From positions 77,445 to 141,444 of the forward strand of contig NW_019775978.1 in NCBI RefSeq assembly GCF_001039355.2: 64,000 nucleotides of DNA, written 5' to 3'. This document shows positions 56,401 to 64,000 of the stretch, piece by piece. The DNA comes from Lingula anatina. Lineage: Eukaryota > Brachiopoda > Lingulata > Lingulida > Lingulidae. The position numbers and the translations under genes are program-made. The number at the start of each line of letters is the position of its first letter. The stretch's first letter is position 1. A model generated the notes under the pieces. The model saw only the letters and a list, made by a program, of their open reading frames with translations. It was not told where the DNA came from and ran no database searches.

Positions 56401-59400
56401 GTAGGACACTTAGGCTTTTTAAAGTTTTTTGATGTTTATAGTATATTTTTAACATCCTTTCAATTTCTTCAATAGAAGAGATTTGCTGTACATAAGTGTT
56501 GTAAATTGAATTTCTTTTTGCATTTTGCTGGGAATAGTGTTCAAATATCAAGAAAAATGAATTATAGCAATAGAAATAATCAATTGATTTTCTAGTTTAG
56601 ATGTTTAATGTAAGTCACATTTTTGCATATGACTATGATTGCATAAGCTGGATTATGTAACAGTTAGATTGACTGGATATTATCTGTCTGGTTTTGATTA
56701 TCATAATATATTATCAGTGGTATGCAGAGTGTGATAAACTCGTGTTTGTATTTCAGATCATCACTGGGTTGTTCCAATCAACAGGCTGGCCTAGTGTGGT
56801 GGCCACAGTAGGGAATTGGTTTGGCAAGGGAAAGTGAGTTGATGTGATTGCGTTAGATGTGATGACGAGAGTGGAGATTGTGTTGGATGTGATAGCAAGT
56901 GTAAGGAATGTGTTGGATGTGTCAACAAGAGGAGGGATTGTGTTAGATGTGACTATGAGAGTGGAGATTATTGTGTTGGATGTGACAGCAAGTGAGAGGA
57001 TTGTGTTAGATGTGGCAACTAAATTAGGGATAATCATTGTATTGGATGTGGCAGCAAGAGTGAAGATTGAAACAGAAAAAAATAGATCATACAACATTTA
57101 TTTAACAGTACTGTTGCTACAAAGGACATCGGAATCCAATTTCAATAAATTGTTTTGTCTTGTATTTTTCTGTTTGTAAATGATATCAGTTTTTAATAAA
57201 ATGCACATTTGCATCCTATTAAACTATAAGTTAAAAAGGCAATGTATTTCAATTCATCTTATGATTTTTCAACTATAAACAACCCATTCTACTAGTAAGT
57301 TCTGTGTTCCAGGCGAGGTTTTATCATGGGGGTATGGAACTCTCATACCAGTGTAGGGAACATCCTTGGTTCTGTCATAGCTGCTGCCTTTGTCAACTAC
57401 GCCTGGGGGTGGTCCTTTGTGGTCCCTGGCTTGATAATAGGAGGACTTGGGATAGTGGTGTTCTTCTTCCTTGTGCCTGGTGAGTGCATTTGGAAGTCCT
57501 AATTTGCTGTATTATGCCTGGTGGCTGAAAGGGCCAGTAGGCTAAAAAGTTTTTTGAATGTGCACTGCACTTCTGTTTATGAAGATAATTAGTCATCTAT
57601 TTAAAGTGAGTTAACAAGTTTAACAGTATTTAGTCTATGACTGAACTTAAATACACAGTGCAATACTTTTAGCACTTTGTAAAGGATTTAGTTTCCCACT
57701 GGTTGTCATCAAAGTCAGAATTTAAAATTGTTCCCCCCCCCACCTCCCCAAAGAAAGAATTTCCCAGCACATTAATGAGATAAGCAGTTCAAAGAAGCAC
57801 TTGTTTCTTTTCTCCCTTTTTTTTCAGACCCAGAAGATGTTGAATGTAGTTTACCAGACCATCAGGGCAAGGTAACTTAGTTAATAGTTGTTTATTTTTT
57901 TTATTTATTTTAAAAAAGAAAAATTAATCAATTTTACATTCTGTGAACATAGATTTATCAATGGTGAATGTGGATCTTAAGTAATCTAGGCATCTGCCTT
58001 GTTTTAAAATTTCAGTCAAGAATCTAACCTGAAAATAAATTAGAATTTGATGATTTATATTTGAGACATTCGTACTATGATTATGGATATTTAATCTATC
58101 ATTTGATGTATCATTTTGTCTTGATATTGTTGAAAAACAATTAAATGTTTAGAAATTACTTATTAACATACTTGCATTTTTCTTTCTTTCTTTTGCTATT
58201 TAGGCTGTGAAGTGCTTGATTTTAGTTTGACACATTCTTCTGTTGTGTTAGTAGTGTCTTTATTTTTTGCATGTGCTTGAAATATAAATATATATATTAT
58301 ATATAAATTGCTGATAGCAGTGCTAACCCCAAGTGTGATAGCCAACCATACAGAATCCTTGCTTCTGGTCTTTTTAAGCTTCATTATATTTTAACTAGAA
58401 TGTCTGTATATTGAGTGTTTATCAACCTGTCTGCTTCTGTTTGCTTATATGTGTTTGTACTTCTTTTAACAACTAACAGCAAGTAGAGACTCATAACCGG
58501 GCTCGGGATCTTGTAGAGTCCTACAACCCAGACCATGACAAGTTTATGGAAAAGACACCATTTTTGGGAGAGGTTTGTAAATGACTTATATCATTGTTTC
58601 CTGACATTAAAGATATGTTTGTGTCCATTGGATTCAAGAAAGAGGTATGCCTCTGTATATATAATGTGTTGGATTTTTGGAAAAATATCCTCCAGCTGTT
58701 ACTTTGTATAAGATTACAATATTTGTGTATTTGGGATTTAAGTCCAGCTGTTAAAACTGCCATAGGCAAATCTCAGTTACTAAATGTTAACACATAATTT
58801 TTTCTATATAAGTAAATGGCAAGTTTTTTTTTTTTAATGTTCACCCTCTTTGTAACTTGAGATACCTATCACCTACACTTCGTAATCAAAGTAATATAAA
58901 GTGACTCAAAAGCTTTCTTCCTTCCTTGATTTTTCTTATTAAATTAACTATCCTCAAATAAACTGCCTGGATGTTTAATAGAAGTTATTGGACTCCTTTA
59001 AACTTATCTCTTATACAAAATAGCAACCCATTCTTTTTTTCTAACCTAGTCATGCTTCCTTACCCTATTCAAGTGGGCATGTTATTGCTCTGTAGTCAAG
59101 TAAGAAAAACATTTTATTTCCCTTTGGTGCAACCCATCAACCAGGAAGTTCTCACATCACTTCAAATCATTATGATTCCCTTTTTCCTGAGAGTCATCTG
59201 CGTACCTTATCACTTCTTGTACATGTGTTAGCATTTTTCTACTTCAGCAGTCTGCTCATATTATTTAGTTGCTTTCTTTTTTGACAGACCATGTAAACAT
59301 GACAGAGATGAAAAATCACTTGAAAAAATGGGGAAGAAAAATTGTTTTCCATATATATATTTATATATTGATGTTTATTTTTTGGTATTCTAAACATGTG

Positions 59401-62400
59401 AAAACATATTTACCTTTTGAAACCAGTTGTTGAGAAAAATGTGACTTATTCCAACAACTTGTACATCATTTCTCTGTCATGTTTTCTGGACTTGTGTGTC
59501 CTTTTTTATATAAGGGCAGTGTTATATTTATTTGCTTCATGATAATGTGTGGCAAATTGATCTTGATAGTAGACTGTTTTATACAGCTAATCCTTAACAC
59601 CTGCAGTGTTGGCTTTTAACTCACTTCTTACCACCGTATGTTTATATTCACTCTCCTTATTCATATTTAACACACACACACACAAATGATTTGAAAGTAC
59701 ATACTCTGTACAATTCAAATATATGATTTGAAAGTCTTATCCATTTTTGATGATTTTCTTATCAACTCAGGAACCCGTCCATAGATATGTATACTCTAGA
59801 ATACCAGTAAGTATTAATGGTAGTGTCACTTCATGTAGTGTCACAGGTGCTCTGGATATATGAAACCACACCACTCTCACATTTATTGTCCTGTAAGAAA
59901 TCTGGAAGAAAATATTGCATACACTAGCTTTGCACTAACTTTTACATATTGATCACAATCTAAATATTGTTGACACGATGCCCAACCAGCACCATGTGAT
60001 GGCTGATATATACTGTGTGATATCTGTGACAATTGTTATGTATTAAAATGTTATAATACCGTATTGGAGCTTGTCTAGACGATAAGGTGATAACACATTG
60101 CCATGATAAAAAACAAGTACAGCCAAACTATTGTGCCAGATGTGGAAGAATTATAGTAAAATGGTACAAAATTGTGATCAGAGCTTTAAGACTGCCGAGT
60201 CAGCAAAGTGTGTTTGATGTACGCATGAGTAAGGCAAGAGTGGATGTCATGTGCATGTGCACATATATGAGTATATATTCTTTCCCTATACTATTTATAT
60301 ATATGAGTTGATATGATTGTGTTAAGTGTGATGGTAAGAGTTAAGATTGTGTTGGATGTGGCAGCAAGTCTTAGACCTAAGTTCCATACTGGACTTTTAA
60401 GTATTACTATTTAATTCTTATGAAAATGGAAACATCAGAACATTCTCAATTAAACGTAAAAAAATATGAATATCTTCTAGTGAAGACTTTCCTAAGCTGT
60501 GTCCTATGTCTGTTTGATATAACAGTTTCTTTTAATAGCAGCTAGAATTGGAATTACTTTTTGGGCTCCAACAATTCAGTGGCTAGTGCCCATTAAGTCA
60601 CTTTAACCAGAGAATGTTTAGAACTTTGTCTCCTTCACTCATTGGTCTGAAATAGCCTGACTTGATGTTTTGGAGAATTTTAGAGGCAATTTTTTTGCCA
60701 CTAAATAGCTTATAGACTAAAAGCAGCATGAATTTGTGATAGAAAAATTCATTACATTTAAAAGAACATTTTCTCTGCCTTGATTTAAGATAGGATTATG
60801 CCTGTCATAATGTACTTAGTTGAACTTAGTGGTATTTTAGTAAAAAATTACATGACTCAATGTTCATAATTGAAAATTAAAGGAAACCTTTTGATTAAAA
60901 GATCAGTAAAATTTGTGATGGATTGTCATTAAATTAAAAAAAATGTTGTCCCATGTTTCAGAACGCAGAAGAGGAACCCCTTTCATCTCAGTCCGTAAAT
61001 AATGTTGATAATCTGCCTCAGGAGCATGCTGAACACGAACCCATTTCTCTACTGGGGGCCTTGAAAGTACCTGTAAGTACTGAGGAAGTTTGCTGGAACC
61101 TGTAACATACCTTGTTAACAAAATTGTCATTTGAGGATTGGAGCTGAAAATTAGTGAACTTGATGACCAAATTAATGACGGGGGGAGGGGGGGTCACAAC
61201 CAAAGTTGATCCATGGACTAACAGATCCATGGATCAAATATGGCAGACCCACTTGAAAGCTTACTGCATAATCCCCGTGAAGAATCTATTCAGTGTCTAT
61301 TTAGGGATTAGGCGGCAAGCATTCAAGTAAGTCTGAATGAGGCCTTAGCAAATCAATGGCAGATGATTATAAGGTTGGCAAAATTTTACCTTTTTTCTGC
61401 AACCTTTACTTTTCTGTCTAGATTTCATTTCTGCTGGTTTTATAACAAGAAAATTACCTCTGTCATTTCTTGCTGGATAAAATAGATTTTAATTGAGCTT
61501 AAAACCCTCAGAAGAAAGTTAATTTTGAAATTGTTGTTGATAACAGTAGCACATTTGATGCATCTACTGATATTTCGTTAAATGATGTTCAATTTTTTGT
61601 TCTCTTCCAGGGTGTAGTAGAATTTTCTCTGTGTTTGTTTTTTGCTAAACTGGTCAGTTACACCTTCCTGTTCTGGCTACCAAAATACATCAAAGCTACC
61701 AGTAAGTAGCCTTTCATCTCAATTTTAAAATACGTGTTTCTTTTTAGGATGAAGTAAATTTTAAGGGGTGAAGGGTAGGGAGTCTACATCATTGGCATAA
61801 CTTGGAGACTGCTTACTTAGCCCTTTAATTTAAAATTATCTCATTTGCCTTGTCTTGTATAAAACATTTCTGATTAAAAGATGTTTAAATAGGACATACA
61901 GATTGGTCTGTTTGTATTATTAGTAACATTAAATTTTATCTTTTAGCTTCTCTGTCTTCTGAACAATCTGGTGATTTGTCTACTGTCTTTGACTTTGGGG
62001 GCATTTTTGGTAAGTGTACCTTCTGGTGCCAGACATAATTACTTTAACATTTCTGTATGAAACTTCCAGTGTGTGTGCATGCATGCATGTAAGCACATGC
62101 TTGAGCACATTTGTATATTTAAAATTGTGTGTGTGCCATGAATAAATATCAGTGCTGGAACTGACTGTGGCTCCGTTTCGCAAAGCAAATTTCAAATATA
62201 GTGGGTGTTGTATGAGTATATGTTGCATGATTACACATATGGTTGATATTTCAGGTGGTTTAATAGCAGTTGTTATATATGAGTTATGGTTGATATTTCA
62301 GGTGGTATAATAGCAGGTGTTATATATGAGTTATGGTTGATATTTCAGGTGGTATAATAGCAGGTGTTATATCTGACATTACTGGAGGGAGAGCAACTGT

Positions 62401-63993
62401 TTGTCTAGTCATGTTGATTATTGCAGCACCAGTGGTGAGTTTATAAAAAATTGATACAATAAAGTACAACATCAGAACACAACACAATGTAATGTGCTGC
62501 AGCATAAAAATGAAAATGATTAAAAGAAATGTCATAAAGGTTTTGCAAATGGTTGACAAAACCAGATCAATACATGTACATATTTTGTAACTATGAGAGA
62601 AAATGAAAAGAATATATATATATATCAATTTTTACGCATTTATTTGCACATTTATGTGTATTCATAATAATACATGGTTCTTGATAGTATGTGTCCTAAA
62701 CTTAAATTTTTATTGCAAGAATAAATTTAGGAGATTTATGTTTCTTAAATAAATGCATTACTTTTCAGTTATTCATTTACAATGCATATGGGACAGTGAC
62801 CTGGGCTTTCAACATATGTAAGTAAAAGAAAATTTAAAGTTAAATAGTTTTGTATATCCATTTATGAAAAATTGTAAAATTATTAATTTACACACCCAAA
62901 TATATTTGAACAAAAATTATTATTCTGATCAAGAAAAAACCTGTTCTGTTCCAACTGAAAATACAATATTTAAAGTTCTTAAAAGTGGGTGAATAAAGGG
63001 GGCATTTCTTGAAAATGATTTATCAGTCAGTTCTGTAAACAGTTTTGTCTTATTAATAAACTAAACGCAGTTTCACTTTCCTTTCAGTCCTGTTATTTAC
63101 CTGTGGTTTCTTTGTCAATGGTCCCTATGCCCTGATAACAACTGCAGTGTCAGCAGACCTGGGCACTCACAAGAGTCTGAAGGGGAACGCCAAAGCTCTG
63201 GCCACTGTCACAGCTATTATAGACGGAACTGGGTCTATGGGTGAGTTACCATGGTCATATACTACTGTCTTGTTATAATAGGTAGAACTGGGTCTATGGG
63301 TGAGTTACCATGGTCATGTTATAATAGGTAGAGCTGGGTCTATGGGTGAGTTACCATGGTCATATACAGCTGTCTTGTTGTAATAGGTAGAACTAGGTCT
63401 GTGGGTGAGTTACCATGGTCATATATAACTGTCTTGTTATAATAGGTAGAGCTGGGTCTATGCGTGAGTTACCATGGTCATATACAACTGTCTTATTATA
63501 ATAGGTAGAACTGGGTCTATGGGTGAGTTACCATGGTCATATACAGCTGTCTTGTTATAATAGGTAGAACTGGGTCTATGGGTGAGTTACCATGGTCATA
63601 TACAACTGTCTTGTTGTAATAGGTAAAACTAGGTCTGTGGGTGAGTTACCATGGTCATATATAACTGTCTTGTTATAATAGGTAGAGCTGGGTCTATGCG
63701 TGAGTTACCATGGTCATATACAACTGTCTTATTATAATAGGTAGAGCTGGGTCTATGAGCGAGTATTTTGTTTTGAATGAAGTATAAATTGTAAAGTCAT
63801 GATAATTTATTGCTGGAATTTGAATTGATAAAAGTGGAATAAAACGTTGAACTTTTGATTTTCTCCTTTTCGATTTTCTTCAGGTGCTGCACTTGGTCCT
63901 CTACTCACAGGTCTTATCACTCAGGGAGAAAGAAAAGACGCCTGGAAGGATGTTTTCTATATGCTCATTGCTGCTGATGTGGCCGCTCTACTG
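53377..63993 (+). CDS. SLC37A2: SLC37A1/A2-like sugar-phosphate exchanger, 17 exons, 3' partial
   Basis: Members of this major facilitator family exchange glucose-6-phosphate (and related sugar phosphates) for inorganic phosphate, mainly in the endoplasmic reticulum membrane. Exons: 53377-53453, 54355-54436, 54911-54989, 55472-55550, 56265-56400, 56757-56833, 57313-57479, 57828-57871, 58480-58572, 59771-59806, 60962-61072, 61611-61701, 61947-62009, 62349-62434, 62769-62817, 63088-63240 and 63884-63993. All phases agree and give 511 residues, against roughly 500-535 for the family, so only the C-terminal tail is missing. Hallmarks are TM1 followed by YHLAKKPLSVVK, a luminal loop with NCS and NDT glycosylation sequons (about 59-72), LGSLDYAFLFAYAVGMFISG, GNWFGKGKRGFIMGVWNSHT, a long central loop (about 233-320), VVEFSLCLFFAKLVSYTFLF, and NGPYALITTAVSADLGTHKS followed by LKGNAKAL. 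A1 and A2 are not separable by eye. The symbol is provisional. Confidence 0.95.
54355..54436 (+). CDS. SLC37 exon 2 (TM1)
   Basis: It follows a T-rich TTTTTCAG acceptor and has a GTAAGT donor. It encodes YRAYILILTFLVYTSYHLAK then KPLSVVK, matching TM1 and the conserved basic segment after it. Confidence 0.95.
54911..54989 (+). CDS. SLC37 exon 3 (luminal loop)
   Basis: It encodes NALHGNCSSKADNFSLNDTA then CDWKPF. The two N-glycosylation sequons (NCS, NDT) and the spacing match the first luminal loop of SLC37A1/A2. Confidence 0.93.
55472..55550 (+). CDS. SLC37 exon 4 (TM2)
   Basis: It has a TTTTTAG acceptor and a GTAGGT donor and encodes DKENAEELLGSLDYAFLFAY then AVGMFI. Confidence 0.95.
56265..56400 (+). 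CDS. SLC37 exon 5 (TM3-TM4)
   Basis: It encodes GHVAERMNLRYFLSVGMILT, then GILTALFGMGYFWN and a hydrophobic helix to YLTVQ. It carries the MFS loop basic residues between TM2 and TM3. Confidence 0.96.
56757..56833 (+). CDS. SLC37 exon 6 (TM4)
   Basis: It encodes IITGLFQSTGWPSVVATVGN then WFGKG, ending in phase 2 at GTGAGT. The STGWP motif is conserved in the family. Confidence 0.96.
56848..57068 (+). repeat. Degenerate 27-33-bp tandem repeat just after SLC37 exon 6
   Basis: The unit is of the form GATTGTGTTGGATGTG then RCAGCAAGAGTG, repeated about seven times. A small related fragment lies at 60318-60372, so the unit exists at two places in the gene. Confidence 0.85.
57313..57479 (+). CDS. 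SLC37 exon 7 (TM5-TM6)
   Basis: It encodes RGFIMGVWNSHTSVGNILGS and the next two helices, ending FFFLVP at a GTGAGT donor. This is the longest exon of the gene and has the highest similarity to vertebrate SLC37A2. Confidence 0.97.
57828..57871 (+). CDS. SLC37 exon 8 (central loop start)
   Basis: It is 44 nt after TTTTTTCAG and encodes (D)PEDVECSLPDHQGK. PEDV is conserved at the start of the cytosolic loop between TM6 and TM7. Confidence 0.9.
58480..58572 (+). CDS. SLC37 exon 9 (central loop)
   Basis: It is 93 nt, phase 0 to 0, beginning QVETHNRARDLVESYNPDHD. The acceptor AACTAACAG carries a near-ideal branch-like CTAAC. The symmetric phase allows skipping. Confidence 0.75.
59771..59806 (+). 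CDS. SLC37 exon 10 (36-nt microexon, central loop)
   Basis: Twelve codons (EPVHRYVYSRIP) lie between AACTCAG and GTAAGT, phase 0 to 0. It is a candidate cassette microexon in the variable loop. Confidence 0.6.
60962..61072 (+). CDS. SLC37 exon 11 (end of central loop)
   Basis: It is 111 nt, encoding an acidic stretch (NAEEEPLSSQSVNNVDNLPQ) then EPISLLGALKVP, equivalent to ISFFGALRIP in human SLC37A2. Confidence 0.95.
61207..61346. mobile_element. MITE family 1, diverged copy in an SLC37 intron
   Basis: It shares GGATCAAATATGG, GACCCACTTGAAA and CTATTCAGTGTCTATTTAGG with the copies at 12000 and 42555. The right inverted end is eroded. Confidence 0.75.
61611..61701 (+). CDS. SLC37 exon 12 (TM7)
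   Basis: It encodes GVVEFSLCLFFAKLVSYTFL then FWLPKYIKAT. TM7 with the KLVSYTFL motif is nearly invariant in SLC37A1/A2. Confidence 0.97.
61947..62009 (+). CDS. SLC37 exon 13
   Basis: It encodes SLSSEQSGDLSTVFDFGGIF between TTTTAG and GTAAGT; the family has AGDLSTLFDVGGI here. Confidence 0.95.
62241..62381 (+). repeat. Three copies of a 47-bp unit carrying the exon 14 acceptor
   Basis: Units start at 62241, 62288 and 62335, each with GATATTTCAG/GTGGT and the first codons of exon 14. The first two differ from the real exon by TATATATGAG instead of TATATCTGAC. Confidence 0.95.
62349..62434 (+). CDS. SLC37 exon 14 (TM8-TM9)
   Basis: It encodes GGIIAGVISDITGGRATVCL then VMLIIAAPV. Its acceptor and first 20 or so bases are the third copy of a 47-bp tandem repeat; only this copy keeps the frame. 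Confidence 0.95.
62769..62817 (+). CDS. SLC37 exon 15
   Basis: It is 49 nt, encoding LFIYNAYGTVTWAFNI between CTTTTCAG and GTAAGT. Confidence 0.9.
63088..63240 (+). CDS. SLC37 exon 16 (TM10-TM11)
   Basis: It encodes LLFTCGFFVNGPYALITTAV, SADLGTHKSLKGNAKALATV and TAIIDGTGSM, very close to human SLC37A2. Its last bases and donor are the first unit of the following minisatellite. Confidence 0.97.
63231..63768 (+). repeat. Minisatellite of about ten 58-bp units carrying the exon 16 donor
   Basis: Each unit holds GTAGARCTGGGTCTATGGGTGAGTTACC, i.e. the last bases of exon 16 plus its donor (written here in two parts: GTAGARCTGGGTCTATGG and GTGAGTTACC). Variant units (CTAGGTCTGTGG; CTATGCGTGAG) recur at a 233-bp spacing, so a four-unit block was itself duplicated. 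Confidence 0.93.
63884..63993 (+). CDS. SLC37 exon 17 (TM11-TM12)
   Basis: It encodes GAALGPLLTGLITQGERKDA then WKDVFYMLIAADVAALL, ending at a GTGAGT donor seven bases before the window edge. One more exon with the C-terminal tail is expected outside. Confidence 0.96.
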
Positions 63994-64000
63994 GTGAGTG

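Overview
This window looks like animal (metazoan) nuclear DNA. Both recognisable genes are split into many small exons with GT-AG introns. The DNA is AT-rich, with many microsatellites and short terminal-inverted-repeat elements (MITEs). Gene content and repeat style fit a marine invertebrate, possibly a mollusc or other lophotrochozoan, but nothing here fixes the species. There are no bacterial operons, CRISPR arrays or rRNA genes, and I saw no tRNA.

Left and centre (about 4956 to 52389, minus strand): the N-terminal half of an ARHGEF11/ARHGEF12-type RGS-RhoGEF (PDZ-RhoGEF/LARG family; fly RhoGEF2 is the homologue). I traced 14 exons whose phases all agree: a tiny start exon, a 960-nt exon for a long disordered N-terminus, a PDZ domain over exons 4-7, a coiled-coil stretch over exons 10-11, and Ser-rich linkers. 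The RGS-like, DH and PH domains must lie beyond the left edge. Inside its introns are (a) a 1038-codon intronless ORF on the plus strand that I do not recognise (36952-40068), (b) a direct duplication of 5-6 kb with an N at the junction, which doubles PDZ exon 6 and truncates a second copy of that ORF, (c) at least two candidate alternative first exons whose phase fits only the exon after the PDZ core, and (d) several MITE families, some nested.

Right (53377 to the edge, plus strand): an SLC37A1/A2-type sugar-phosphate exchanger of the major facilitator superfamily. Seventeen exons encode about 511 residues, nearly the whole protein; only the C-terminal tail is missing. Two of its splice sites sit in young tandem repeats: the exon 14 acceptor is triplicated in a 47-bp repeat, and the exon 16 donor has seeded a roughly 58-bp minisatellite of about ten units.

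The two genes are head to head, with start codons about 1 kb apart, so 52390-53376 is probably a shared bidirectional promoter. I see no functional link between their products (Rho activation and sugar-phosphate transport) beyond this layout.
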